Made by a program: the position numbers and the translations under genes. Shown here one piece after another: positions 7,500 to 16,816 of a stretch of DNA of 64,000 nt (the first letter of the stretch is position 1; every line of letters starts with the position of its first letter). The notes beneath the pieces were generated by a model. The model was not told the DNA's origin. It worked only from the letters and a program-made list of their open reading frames with translations, and did not search any database. The stretch lies in the NCBI RefSeq assembly GCF_020883455.1, contig NZ_CP086615.1, positions 2,852,001 to 2,916,000 of the forward strand. The letters run 5' to 3'. The stretch is from Spiribacter halobius. Its GTDB lineage: Bacteria; Pseudomonadota; Gammaproteobacteria; Nitrococcales; Nitrococcaceae.

Positions 7500-10400
7500 T
7501 CAGAACCCGGTCGCGCCGCGGTCGAACCAGCCCTCGTAGAGCCTGAGCAGCGCCGGGATCACGAACAGCACCAGCACCGTGGCGACCGCCAGGCCGAAGA
7601 CGATGGAGATCGCCATCGGCACCAGGAACTGGGCCTGCACCGAGCGCTCGAACAGCAGCGGCGTGAGCCCGGCGATGGTGGTGACGGAGGTCAGGATCAC
7701 CGCGCGCAATCGCTGGCAGGCGGCCTCGACGATGGCCTCGCGCAGCGCCAGCCCATCCTCCCGCAGACCCTGGTAGAAGCTCACCAGGATGATGGAGTTG
7801 TTCACCACGATCCCGGTGAGGCCGAACAGCCCGAACAGCGAGAGGATGGTCAGCTCCACGTTCAGCATCCAGTGTCCCAGCAGCGCCCCCAGGATCCCGA
7901 ACGGGATGATCGCCATCACGATCAGCGGCCAGCCCCAGGAGGCGAAGACCCAGGCCAGGGTGATGTACATCAGGGCCAGCGCCAGCACCAGCCCCGTGCG
8001 CATGTCGGCGAAGGTCTCGGCCTGATCGGCCGCCCGCCCCTCGAAGGAGTACTCGATCCCGTAGCGCGCGGCGAGCGCCTCCAGGGGGCCATCCTCCAGA
8101 GCGGCGCGAATGCGGGCCGCGTTGTTCACGCTGCGGTCCACCTCGGTGGAGACCTGGATCGCCAGCCGGGTATCGGCGTGGCGCAGGGTCTCGAAGCCCT
8201 GGCGCGAGCGCAGCTCCACCACGCTGCCGAGCGGCGCAAACGCCCCGCCGGGCAGCCGCAGGTGCAGCCGCTCCAGGCTCTCGGTCGCGTGGCGTTCGCG
8301 GTCCGGCAGGCGCACGCGCACCTCCACCTCCTCCAGCCCGTCCTGGAACAGCTGGGCCAGGTGGCCTTCATAGGCATGGCGCAGCTGGGCGCCGACGGCC
8401 TCCGTGCTCAGACCAAGCGCCCGTCCCTCGGGCCGGACCGCGAACACCAGCTGCTCGCGCCCGAAGGGCGTGTCGTCCCGGGTAGCAAACGTGCCGGGGA
8501 ATTCGTCGAAGGTTGCCGCGAGGTCCACCGCCGCCGCCTTGAGGACCTGCGGATCGCCCCCGGTGAGGCGCACTTCCAGGTCGCGCCCGGGCGGGCCGGC
8601 CTGGCGCTCGTCGATGCTGAAATTCTCTATTCCCGGCGCCAGCCGGACGCGCTCCCGCCAGGCGCGGATGAACTCGCGGTTGCGCACCTCGCGCTGCTCG
8701 GGGGAAACCAGCTCCACCTGCATGCTGCCGAACTGCTCGCCCCGCGGGGCGTTGCCGTCACCCGGGTCGGTCCCCTGACCGAGGCGGGTGATCGCGGCGC
8801 GCACCAGGTCGCCGCCCAGCGCGGCCTCCGCCTCGTCCAGGGCCTGCTCGACCTCGAGCAGGAAGTCTTCCACCCGCTCCGGCGAGGTGCCGGCGACGAA
8901 GTTGACGCCTGCGTTCACCACCGTGCCCTCCGGCGAGGGGAAGAAGGTGAACCCGATGCGCCCGCTGGCCGCGAGCCCGATGGCGAGGATGAGGGCGCCG
9001 ACCGCCAGGGCCAGGGTGGTCGCGGAGTGGTCGATGGAACGGCTCACGGCGCGGCGGAAGGGGCCGTCCCGCAGCGCCTCGAAGCCGCTGTCGAAGCGCT
9101 GGCGCAGGCTGCCGGGCCGCGGTGGTCGGAGCCGGTGCATCACCCCCTGCAGGTGGGCGGGCAGGATCAGGAAGGCGATCAGGAGGGTGGCGAGGATCAC
9201 GCAGACCACCACCAGCGGTATGTCGAACAGGATGTTGCCGATGATGCCGCCGATCAGCATCAGCGGCAGGAAGGCGGCGACCGTGGTCAGCGACGCCGCG
9301 AATACCGGCCCGACCATGCGCCGGGCGCCGTCGCGCGCCGCCCGGCTCGCCGACAGGCCGCGCTGGTGCAGGCTGTAGGCGTGCTCGGAGACCACGATGG
9401 CGTTATCGACGATGATCCCGAGCGACATGATGAAGCCGAACAGCGAGATCATGTTGATCGACCCGCCGACGGCCCAGAGCACCACGAAGGCCGCGGTAAA
9501 GGCGATCGGGATGCCGACGGCCACCCGCAGGGCGATGTGGCGGTTCAGGAACAGGAACAGGATCCCGAGCACCAGCAGCAGCCCGCCGATGCCGTTCTTC
9601 AGCAGCAGGGCGATGCGCTCGGCGATGAGCTCCCAGAACGCGTCGGTGACCTCCAGCTCCACCCCCGGCGGCAGCACCGGACGCGTGCGCTCCAGCCAGT
9701 CCTCCAGCACCCGCGCGGCTTCCAGGGAGTCGCCCGTCTCGGTGCGCAACAGCTGCATCACGATCGCGCGCTGGCCGTTGGCACGGGCCCGGACCTCGCC
9801 GTCCCGGTGGCGGCGCTCGATGTCGGCGACATCGCCGAGCGTCATTCGTCCAAGCTCGGCATCGCCACGCAGAACCAGGCGCTCGAAGTCGGCAACGGCA
9901 CGCGCCTGCTCCAGGCTGCGAAGCTGGCGCGCTGTGTCCTCGCGCCCGACCGATCCCGCCGGCAGATCCTGCGCCATCGCGCGGATCTCCTCGCCGATCT
10001 CCGCCAGCGTCATGTCCAGGCGGTAGAGGTTGGCTGCGGGGACCTGGATGGCCACCTCGTCCTCGGTCAGACCGGTGAACTCGATGCGGGCGATACCGGC
10101 GTCCAGCAGCTCGCGCTCGAACCGGCGCGCCAGGGTGCGCAGCTGACGGGGGTCCTCCGGGCCAGTGACCAGCAGGCGGGCCACCGGCTCGTAACGGACG
10201 ATGCGGGTGGTGACCGGCGTCTCCGCCTCCTCCGGCAGATTGCGCTGCTGGCTGACCCGGTCGTTGACCTGCTCCAGGGCCTGGGTCATGTCGGTGCCGG
10301 CCTCGAACTCCAAGGTGACGACGCCGACGCCCAGGGCCGAGGTCGAGGTCATGGCGCGCAGCCCGTCCACCGTTCGCAGATCCTGCTCCAGCGGCTCGAT

Positions 10401-10676
10401 GACCGCGCGCTCGACGTCCTCCGCACTGGCCCCGCTCCAGGGCACCTCGACGGTGATGAAGTCGAGCTCGAAGTTGGGGAAGAACTGCGTGTTGAGCTGG
10501 GTCAGTGCGTAGGCCCCGGTCAGGACCATCAGCGCGACCAGCAGATTGGCCGCCAGGCGGTGCTCGAGGAACAGCTCGATCAGGCCGCGTGGCGGGCGCC
10601 CGTCGTCCCGCCGGCCACCACCGGGGAGCGGGGGATCGGCATCCGTGCCGCGAGGGCCGCCACCCGTGCTGCTCAT
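7500..10676 (-). CDS. RND efflux transporter, inner-membrane permease
   Basis: 1058 aa, the length of AcrB-class pumps. It has TM1 (ANLLVALMVLTGAYAL), two large periplasmic loops and two sets of six membrane helices. The TM4 motif reads GIIVDNAIVV: one aspartate of the AcrB Asp-Asp pair is replaced by asparagine, as in several less-studied RND subgroups. The C-half has GIVVNNSIIL. It works with the adaptor encoded just upstream (4-base ATGA overlap) and an outer-membrane channel not found here. The first 30 residues are a proline/glycine/arginine-rich cytoplasmic tail. Substrates are unknown. Confidence 0.92.
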   Translation of the reverse strand: MSSTGGGPRGTDADPPLPGGGRRDDGRPPRGLIELFLEHRLAANLLVALMVLTGAYALTQLNTQFFPNFELDFITVEVPWSGASAEDVERAVIEPLEQDLRTVDGLRAMTSTSALGVGVVTLEFEAGTDMTQALEQVNDRVSQQRNLPEEAETPVTTRIVRYEPVARLLVTGPEDPRQLRTLARRFERELLDAGIARIEFTGLTEDEVAIQVPAANLYRLDMTLAEIGEEIRAMAQDLPAGSVGREDTARQLRSLEQARAVADFERLVLRGDAELGRMTLGDVADIERRHRDGEVRARANGQRAIVMQLLRTETGDSLEAARVLEDWLERTRPVLPPGVELEVTDAFWELIAERIALLLKNGIGGLLLVLGILFLFLNRHIALRVAVGIPIAFTAAFVVLWAVGGSINMISLFGFIMSLGIIVDNAIVVSEHAYSLHQRGLSASRAARDGARRMVGPVFAASLTTVAAFLPLMLIGGIIGNILFDIPLVVVCVILATLLIAFLILPAHLQGVMHRLRPPRPGSLRQRFDSGFEALRDGPFRRAVSRSIDHSATTLALAVGALILAIGLAASGRIGFTFFPSPEGTVVNAGVNFVAGTSPERVEDFLLEVEQALDEAEAALGGDLVRAAITRLGQGTDPGDGNAPRGEQFGSMQVELVSPEQREVRNREFIRAWRERVRLAPGIENFSIDERQAGPPGRDLEVRLTGGDPQVLKAAAVDLAATFDEFPGTFATRDDTPFGREQLVFAVRPEGRALGLSTEAVGAQLRHAYEGHLAQLFQDGLEEVEVRVRLPDRERHATESLERLHLRLPGGAFAPLGSVVELRSRQGFETLRHADTRLAIQVSTEVDRSVNNAARIRAALEDGPLEALAARYGIEYSFEGRAADQAETFADMRTGLVLALALMYITLAWVFASWGWPLIVMAIIPFGILGALLGHWMLNVELTILSLFGLFGLTGIVVNNSIILVSFYQGLREDGLALREAIVEAACQRLRAVILTSVTTIAGLTPLLFERSVQAQFLVPMAISIVFGLAVATVLVLFVIPALLRLYEGWFDRGATGF

Positions 10677-11929
10677 GGCGCCGCGTCCCGGTCCTGCACG
10701 TCCACCCGCAACCCGGCGACGGCATTCGGCAGCCGGGTGGCGAGCAGCCGGTCGCCGGCGCGGACGTCGGGATGGCGGATCAGGGCCAGGGTGTTGCCGT
10801 CGTCGTCCACGAGCTGGCCCAGGCGCCGGACGGACAGCGGCTCGAGTCGCCCGTCACGGATGCGGAAAATCTGGTCGCGGCCGAACAGCGCCTCGAACGG
10901 CACCGCCACGCTGTCGGGTTCCGGCGGCAGTCGCAGACGCAGCTGGACGAAGCGGTTCAGGGGCAGGGACTCGCCGCCGGCCTGAATCCGGAAAACCCCG
11001 CGCAGCCCGGCCTCGCCGGCCCGTGTCTCGCCCTCCAGCCGCAGCAGCTCCGCTGTCACCTCCTGGCCGTCCACCCGGGCCCGCGCCGGCAGCGCCGCCC
11101 CCTGGGCCAGCAGTTCCCGGATCCGCGCGAGCAAGGGTTCGGGGAGGCTGGCGCGGATCTCCAGATCATCCAGCGCGAACAGGCGCAGCAGCGGATCCCC
11201 GGGCCGGGCGCGCTCGCCCTCCGCCACCTCCACCTCGACGATGCGGGCGTCGAAGGCGGCGCGGATGGTGGTCCGCTCGAGGTCGATCCGCGCCTGCGCC
11301 TCCGCGGCGCGGGCGCGCTCCAGCCGCGCCTCGGCCTGGGCGATTCGCGCCGGGGCCTCCGCTACTGCCCGCTCGCGGCTGTCCACCGTCAGGCTTACCT
11401 GCTGCACCCGCTCGCGGGCGGCGTCCACGTCGGCCTCCGAGCCGACGTTGTCGGCGCGCAGTGACTGGGCCCGGCGCAGCCCGCGCTCGGCGATCTCCAG
11501 CAGCTCGCGCTCCCGCGCCAGCGCGCTGCGGTCGAAGCGCGCGCGCACCTGCTCGCTCACGAGCGCGCTTTCCTGCTCGCGGCGCTCGGCCTCGCGCTGG
11601 TCAAGCAGGAGCTGTGCCTCGCGGGGGTCGAGGCGCACCAGCACGTCCCCTGCCGCCACCCGCTGCCCGGCGCGTGCCGGCACCGCCGCGACCTCCCCCG
11701 CCACCGCGGCGCGCAGCAGGGCATTGCTCGGGGAGCGCACGCGACCGTTGAGCATGACGATGGGGCGATGGGTGCCGGGCTCGGCGGTGATGGCCCGCAC
11801 CGGCCAGGTACGCTCGCTCGCCTCCCTGGGCGGGCTCTCCGGGCCGGTGGCCCGCAGCGCCAGGAAGCCGCCCACCGCCAGGGCAAGGATCAGCAGCGGG
11901 ACAAGGGCTCGTCGAAGGATACGCAGCAT
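10673..11929 (-). CDS. RND efflux periplasmic adaptor (membrane-fusion protein)
   Basis: 418 aa. The start at 11929 gives an N-terminal membrane anchor (LRRALVPLLILALAVGGFLAL). Barrel-sandwich halves (GRVRSPSNALLRAAVAGEV and TTIRAAFDARIVEVEVAEGE) flank a long helical hairpin of about residues 110-200, followed by a beta-barrel and a membrane-proximal domain (AVPFEALFGRDQIFRI). It bridges the permease to an outer-membrane channel. The stop overlaps the permease start; the start lies two bases after the LysR stop. All three genes are therefore likely co-translated. Confidence 0.9.
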   Translation of the reverse strand: MLRILRRALVPLLILALAVGGFLALRATGPESPPREASERTWPVRAITAEPGTHRPIVMLNGRVRSPSNALLRAAVAGEVAAVPARAGQRVAAGDVLVRLDPREAQLLLDQREAERREQESALVSEQVRARFDRSALARERELLEIAERGLRRAQSLRADNVGSEADVDAARERVQQVSLTVDSRERAVAEAPARIAQAEARLERARAAEAQARIDLERTTIRAAFDARIVEVEVAEGERARPGDPLLRLFALDDLEIRASLPEPLLARIRELLAQGAALPARARVDGQEVTAELLRLEGETRAGEAGLRGVFRIQAGGESLPLNRFVQLRLRLPPEPDSVAVPFEALFGRDQIFRIRDGRLEPLSVRRLGQLVDDDGNTLALIRHPDVRAGDRLLATRLPNAVAGLRVDVQDRDAAP

Positions 11930-11931
11930 GC

Positions 11932-12822
11932 TCACACCGGGGCGGCCAGGCCGGGCACACCGGCGCGCACACGCCCGGCGACGAAATCCAGCACGGCGCG
12001 AACCCGGGCGGTGGCCCGCAGATCCGGGTGCGTGAGCAGCCAGAGATCCAGCGCCAGCGCGGGCAGCGGCTCGCCGACGCGCACCAGGCCCGCCGCGGGC
12101 TCGCCCAGATAGCACGGCAGCACGGCGAGCCCGATCCCTTCGCGCGCGGCTGCGAACAGACCGTTGGTGGAGTCGGTGCGGTAGCGGCAGGCCGCGTCCA
12201 GCCCCTGCTCGGTCATCCAGCGCTCGAGCGCGCGGTAGCCCATGCTGCCCTCCGGCCCGACCCAGTCCGATGTGCGCAGGTCGGCGCCCGCCGCCGGTGC
12301 GCGGTCCGGGGCAGCGTAGATGGCCTGTTCCACCACCGCGATACGCCGGCCGACCAGGCTCTCCGGCGGCGCCGCCGAGGGTCGGATGGCGATGTCGGCC
12401 TCCCGGCGCGAGAGACTGAAAATCTGGCTCGGGACCACGACCTCCAGCGCGATCTCGGGATAGGCGGCGCGGAACTCCGCGAAGATCGCCGAGAAGATGC
12501 CGAAGAGCAGCGCGTCGGTGGTGGTTATCCGCACCGTGCCCGCGGGCCGAAGGTCCTGCCCCACCACCCGACGCTCGACCTCGTCGATCTCCGGGGCGAT
12601 CCGGCCCGCCACGTCCGCCGCCTCGGCGCCGGCCGCGGTCGGCCGGTAGCCGTCGCGATGACGCTCGAACAGCGCCACGCCGAGGCGTCCTTCAACGCGC
12701 TCCAGGCGGCGGAACACGGTCGCATGGTTCACCCCCAGCCGCCGTGCCGCCCCGGCGAGCGAGCCGGCCTCCGCGATCGCCCCGATCAGGCGCAGGTCAT
12801 CCCAGTTCAGCAAGCGGCTCAT
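11932..12822 (-). CDS. LysR-family transcriptional regulator
   Basis: 296 aa, usual LysR length, starting at the ATG at 12822 (MSRLLNWDDL). The N-terminal winged helix-turn-helix is GSLAGAARRLGVNHATVFRRLERVEGRLG. The effector domain follows, with ITTTDALLFGIFSAIF and EADIAIRPSAAPPESLVGRR. Most LysR genes are divergent from their targets; this one is first in the same operon as the RND adaptor and permease, with TGA-GC-ATG coupling, so it probably controls its own operon. A longer reading to 13284 is open but has no LysR homology. Confidence 0.9.
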   Translation of the reverse strand: MSRLLNWDDLRLIGAIAEAGSLAGAARRLGVNHATVFRRLERVEGRLGVALFERHRDGYRPTAAGAEAADVAGRIAPEIDEVERRVVGQDLRPAGTVRITTTDALLFGIFSAIFAEFRAAYPEIALEVVVPSQIFSLSRREADIAIRPSAAPPESLVGRRIAVVEQAIYAAPDRAPAAGADLRTSDWVGPEGSMGYRALERWMTEQGLDAACRYRTDSTNGLFAAAREGIGLAVLPCYLGEPAAGLVRVGEPLPALALDLWLLTHPDLRATARVRAVLDFVAGRVRAGVPGLAAPV

Positions 12823-12984
12823 CGGTGAATGCGGCCCGGTCCAGGTGGGTGTGCAGCCCTGCAAACGGCGTTGGCGATGCCGGCGAATGTTACGCGGCGC
12901 GCCTGCCCGATACGGTACCGGACAGGCGCTCGCGGCAGGACGCGAACGCCGGCCATCGGATGCAGCAGAGCGAGCGGGACCGTC

Positions 12985-13245
12985 ATGTTCTATACCGGAC
13001 TTCCAGAGCTTCGCGCCATCGAACGTCGGAACCTGCAGCTGCGCGCGGCCGCGTTCGGCGCCGCATTCCGCCTGCTGGCGCGCGGCGCGCGTCGCATCGC
13101 AGGCTGGCAGCGGGGCGTGGCCCGCAACCGCAGCATGCAGTCTAGCGGGACCATGGGACCTGCGCCGTGCGCGCACGACACGGGCCGCCGCCGTGGCCGT
13201 GGGCACAGCGCATGCGGCATGCGCTCGGCCTCGCCCGCCACCTGA
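12985..13245 (+). CDS. Small basic protein of unknown function
   Basis: 86 aa in the gap between the LysR gene and the phzF-like gene. The N-terminal half (ELRAIERRNLQLRAAAFGAA) is an arginine-rich amphipathic helix and looks like the short DUF1127-like proteins, while the C-terminal half is low-complexity and may be less conserved. A GAGCGGGAC purine stretch precedes the ATG. It is not recognised with certainty; it could be a chance open frame in GC-rich DNA, though the biased codon use of the first 50 residues favours a gene. Confidence 0.4.
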   Translation: MFYTGLPELRAIERRNLQLRAAAFGAAFRLLARGARRIAGWQRGVARNRSMQSSGTMGPAPCAHDTGRRRGRGHSACGMRSASPAT

Positions 13246-13282
13246 CGTTGCCTGGCGCACCGAGGACGCAGGAGGAACGGCC

Positions 13283-14212
13283 ATGGCTACGCTGGACTAC
13301 GAGCTCCTCGACGTATTCACCGACATCCCCCTCGCCGGCAACCCGCTGGCCGTGTTCCCCGAGGCCGCAGGTCTCTCGGACGCGCGCATGCAGCGGATAG
13401 CCGCCGAGCTGAACCTCTCGGAGACCGTGTTCGTTACCGACGGGCAGCCCGCGACCGGACGCTACACCGTACGCATCATGACGCCCGCCACGGAGCTCCC
13501 GTTCGCCGGCCACCCGACCATCGGCACCGCCGTGGCCCTGGCACGACGCGCCGGTGCGCGGGAGGCGACCACGCTCACCCTGGTGGAGGGCGTGGGGCCG
13601 GTGCAGGTACAGGTCGAGCCGGGTGCGGCGGACACCGGGCGTGCGGTGCTGACCGCGCCAGCCCCGCCGGCGCCGGTCCCGACGGACGTGGACGGCGACA
13701 CGGCGGCTGCCGTGCTCGGTGTCGAGCCGCAGGCCCTGGCCGGCGCGCCACGCGCCTGGAGCGCAGGCGTCCCGTTTCTCTGCGTGCCGCTCGCCTCCCG
13801 CGCCACGCTGGACGCCATTCGGCTCGACACCGGGCGCTGGCAGGCCGCCCTGGCCGACGGCCCGGCACCCCATGTCTATGCCTACTGGCTCGCCGGGGAA
13901 GATCTGCCGCGGGTGCATGCACGCATGTTCGCCCCGGCCATGGGCATTGCAGAGGATCCGGCCACGGGCGCGGCCGCCGTGGCATTCGCCGGCGAGCTGG
14001 TGACACGCCTGGGCGCGGAGGAGAGCGCGCTCCACGCCACCATCCACCAGGGCGAAGCGCTCGGCCGCCCCTCGCGGCTCGAGCTCGAGGTGGACGTCAG
14101 CGGGGCGGCATCCGGTCGGTGCGGCTCGGCGGTCCGTCGGTGGCGATCGGCAGCGGCCGCTTGCGGCTGCCGCCGGAGATGGGCGACGGCTGAGGGCAAT
14201 TATCCGGCCTGA
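13283..14212 (+). CDS. PhzF-family isomerase, 3' end out of frame
   Basis: The PhzF fold is clear: LLDVFTDIPLAGNPLAVF, the catalytic glutamate E47 in NLSETVF, ATELPFAGHPTIGTA, and the second-half motif EDPATGAAAVAFAGEL. GGAGG precedes the ATG at 13283. After about position 14098 the frame encodes an arginine/alanine run that no family member has. The next frame, from about 14108 to a TGA at 14191-14193, gives the normal PhzF end (SVRLGGPSVAIGSGRLRL). One base appears to be missing near 14098-14106 (AGCGGGGCGGC). The original product would be about 302 aa. Whether this is a real mutation or an assembly error cannot be told. Substrate unknown. Confidence 0.85.
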   Translation: MATLDYELLDVFTDIPLAGNPLAVFPEAAGLSDARMQRIAAELNLSETVFVTDGQPATGRYTVRIMTPATELPFAGHPTIGTAVALARRAGAREATTLTLVEGVGPVQVQVEPGAADTGRAVLTAPAPPAPVPTDVDGDTAAAVLGVEPQALAGAPRAWSAGVPFLCVPLASRATLDAIRLDTGRWQAALADGPAPHVYAYWLAGEDLPRVHARMFAPAMGIAEDPATGAAAVAFAGELVTRLGAEESALHATIHQGEALGRPSRLELEVDVSGAASGRCGSAVRRWRSAAAACGCRRRWATAEGNYPA

Positions 14213-14427
14213 TTACGCATCTGACTTCGCCACCTGTCACCGATGGTGAGTAAAGCCTCGTCTCAGCACCTCTGGTCGGCCGTCGTGGCGGGCTCAGTGC
14301 AGCCGTCGCAACACAGGCAATGCCCAACGCAGTCCGCGCCGGGTGACGAACGTTGTTGCACACTGGCAGCAGTGACAGCGACTGGCTACGATGTCTCCCA
14401 AGTACCAGGGAACGGAGCAGAGTGGTC

Positions 14428-14988
14428 ATGGAGAGGACTTCCATCTGTCGCGGGTATCTGCCCGCGTTTTTGCTATTTCTGACCGGCTGCGCCGGCCTTG
14501 AAGGCGCGCACACGAGCGCTTCCCACACCTGCCTTGATTTCGGCTTTGCCGCCGCGGCACTGCCCCCCGGCCACCTCGCCCTGGCGCCGATGCCTGACGG
14601 CATTGCGGTGGCTTATCCCACGGGCAGGATCGCCTTCCAGCGCTTGTTCGGCGCCGACCTCGAGCCGGTGGAAGCGTCCGGCGCCGAGCTGCGTCGCGCG
14701 GCAACGGCCGCTGCGGAGGCGGTCAACGCCGGGCGTACCGCGCCAGATGGCAACGCCAAGGTCATTCAGCAAGCGCTGTTCCGTGGGGCCGATGCCGTGG
14801 AGGTCCGCGCGGTGGACGGCGGCACCATTTACAGCGCCGAAGTCCGGCAGCCCGACCCTCGTCCGGCAACCGTTCTGGTGGCAGATGGCGAAGAAGCGGC
14901 GGTTGTCGATGCCTTGGGCGAGCCGGCAACCCAGGCCTACCTGGCCGCAGTCCAGTGGACGCAGCGCTGCCCGGAGGTCAGTGAATGA
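14428..14988 (+). CDS. Putative lipoprotein of unknown function
   Basis: 186 aa from ATG 14428, chosen because it gives a lipoprotein signal: a basic start, hydrophobic GYLPAFLLFLTGC, then a cysteine. A purine-rich GGAGCAGAG precedes it. The mature part is alanine-rich with no motif I recognise. The stop overlaps the start of the next gene (ATGA), so the two are translationally coupled. Confidence 0.6.
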   Translation: MERTSICRGYLPAFLLFLTGCAGLEGAHTSASHTCLDFGFAAAALPPGHLALAPMPDGIAVAYPTGRIAFQRLFGADLEPVEASGAELRRAATAAAEAVNAGRTAPDGNAKVIQQALFRGADAVEVRAVDGGTIYSAEVRQPDPRPATVLVADGEEAAVVDALGEPATQAYLAAVQWTQRCPEVSE

Positions 14989-15317
14989 GCGTGTTGTCGG
15001 AGGACGAGCGGGAAGCGCTGCGCCAGGTACTGTTTCGGCTGTTCGACGACCGGCAATTCCTCGCGCCAGGCTTCACGCCCAATACGACGACTCTCCATTA
15101 CACGGAAACCATGCTGCTCGAAGCAGCCGAGTGTGAGCGCCGAATTGATCGTCTTCTCCGCAGCCTGCCATGTGCAGTGATATCGCGAGGCTTCCTCCGG
15201 CGCTGCCTGGAAGCACTGCAGAGGGTACTCGACAGCGACGGTCAACAGTTTGCCGGCTGTTCCGCCATTAGCCGCGCCCGATGGCGTTCGGTGATTACGC
15301 TCTCCGGAATGCGATAG
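14985..15317 (+). CDS. Hypothetical protein, coupled to the lipoprotein gene
   Basis: 110 aa. It starts inside the stop of the lipoprotein gene (ATGA). It is mostly helical and charged (DEREALRQVLFRLFDDRQFL), with ETMLLEAAECERRIDRLLR predicted as an amphipathic helix and no signal peptide. It is not recognised. Coupling to a lipoprotein gene suggests a joint role, but the family is unknown to me. Confidence 0.5.
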   Translation: MSVLSEDEREALRQVLFRLFDDRQFLAPGFTPNTTTLHYTETMLLEAAECERRIDRLLRSLPCAVISRGFLRRCLEALQRVLDSDGQQFAGCSAISRARWRSVITLSGMR

Positions 15318-15408
15318 ATCCCTGGCGGGAGATTCGGGTTCAGCAGGCGAGCAGCTCCAGCGCCGCCGAGTCCAATGCGCTCTCGATGCTCGCCGGTGAA
15401 CGCCAATG

Positions 15409-16413
15409 TCAATTCGGCGTCTGCGCGTTGGCGTCGTCGGCGCCGGCGACCTCCTGTGCGACGAGGTTCATCACCAGGCGCACCATCAGATCCTTGGCTT
15501 TGGGATCGCTCTCGGCGATCAGCAGCGTCAGGGCGGTGAGGCCATGCTCGTTCAGGGTCAAACGCATGCCCTCCTGGCGCAAATACAGCAGAAACAGGAA
15601 CGCGCCGGAACGCTTGTTGCCATCCGAGAAAGGGTGATTCTTGATCACGAAGTAGAGCAGGTGGGCGGCGCGCTCTTCCCGGGTTCGGTATAGCGGCTCG
15701 CCGAACATGGTCTGTTCCAGATTCCCGAGAATTGACGACAGGCCGTCACCGCGGTCCCTTGCGAAGAGCTCGCTGGCCTCACCCCGCTCGCGCAACTCGC
15801 AGGCCAGGGCGTCCAGCGCCCGCCGGGCCTGCTCCAGACCCAGCACCCCGCGCGCCGGACGGGCACCGGGCGGCAGCCCCAGCGCGCCTTCGTCGTAGTC
15901 CTGCAGCAGGCGCCAGGTGCGGGCATACCCCAGGATCAGGCCCACCACCTCCTGTCCCACATCTGAGACCAACGCCTGCCGCGTCAGCGTCTGGCCGAGC
16001 AGCTCCACAGCCTGCTCGAGCTCGGCAAGGCCCTGCTGCGCCAGACGGTGCTCGTTGAGGCTGTAGCCCTGGGTAAGGTGCTCCCGCAGGACGCGGGTTG
16101 CCCATTGGCGGAAGCGAACGCCGCGTTGGGATTTAACGCGATAACCGACAGAAATAATGACATCAAGATTGTAGTGCTCGATGGCACGCGTAACCCGTCG
16201 CTTGCCCTCCTGACGAACTATCCGGAATTCCCGGACAGTTCCATCGCGCCCAAGCTCACCCTCCTCATACACGTTGCCGACATGCTCGCCGATGGTTCGC
16301 ACGTCCTTCCCGAACAACTCGGCCATCTGCCTTTGGGTGAGCCAGACGGTTTCGCCCTCCAGGCGAACCTCAACCTGCTGGTCCTGCTCCTCAAAAATGA
16401 CAACCTCGCTCAT
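15409..16413 (-). CDS. RhuM-Fic/Doc fusion protein
   Basis: 334 aa. Residues 1-150 match the virulence RhuM family (VWLTQRQMAELFGKDVRTIGEH, VGYRVKSQRGVRFRQWA). Residues 190-334 are a Fic/Doc domain with the full catalytic motif HPFSDGNKR at 260-268, so AMPylation or another nucleotidyl/phosphate transfer is likely intact. No inhibitory alpha-helix motif [S/T]xxxE[G/N] is obvious and no separate antitoxin gene adjoins it; the RhuM part may provide control or DNA binding. Fic and RhuM are usual cargo of genomic islands and toxin-antitoxin systems. Confidence 0.85.
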   Translation of the reverse strand: MSEVVIFEEQDQQVEVRLEGETVWLTQRQMAELFGKDVRTIGEHVGNVYEEGELGRDGTVREFRIVRQEGKRRVTRAIEHYNLDVIISVGYRVKSQRGVRFRQWATRVLREHLTQGYSLNEHRLAQQGLAELEQAVELLGQTLTRQALVSDVGQEVVGLILGYARTWRLLQDYDEGALGLPPGARPARGVLGLEQARRALDALACELRERGEASELFARDRGDGLSSILGNLEQTMFGEPLYRTREERAAHLLYFVIKNHPFSDGNKRSGAFLFLLYLRQEGMRLTLNEHGLTALTLLIAESDPKAKDLMVRLVMNLVAQEVAGADDANAQTPN

Positions 16414-16591
16414 GTGGCCTCCGTGCCTTTACGTTCGCTTAACCCCCATATCGTAACCCTAACGGAAGTACTGCCGGGCCTCAGCGCCCCGGTGTGGCCC
16501 GGCGGCAAGGCGCATGAGCGCCGGCGTGGTCTCATTCCACGTTTAGCGGGCGCAACGCCGTCGCCTGCCCGCTCCGAGGCTCCCGGCCTGC

Positions 16592-16679
16592 GTGGGAGCG
16601 GTCTCCGACCGCGAAACGCCGCGCAGCGGCGTACCGTAGCGCGCTGCGCGCGCTATCGCGGTCGGAGACCGCTTCCACC
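16592..16679. repeat. REP-like inverted repeat (family B)
   Basis: Arms GTGGGAGCGGTCTCCGACC... at 16592-16614 and the near-complement at 16656-16679, around a GCGC-rich centre. It has the look of the REP/BIME elements common in gammaproteobacteria. It is the only clear structure in the 403-base gap 16414-16816, where no gene is seen. Confidence 0.75.
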
Positions 16680-16816
16680 GTGCGCGCAGGCCCCCTGAGA
16701 CCTGACAATGCTTTCGACAGGATCGGCAGCGGCCACCCCGGTCCTCGGCGCCGCATCGACGCCCTCACCGGCCTGGGCTACGCTTTCGGAGTAGTCCCTG
16801 GAGGGTGGCTCCGGCT

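Noticed and set aside
7434-10985. 1183-codon plus-strand open frame
   Set aside because: Antisense to the RND permease, with histidine/glutamine/arginine-rich text and no domain.
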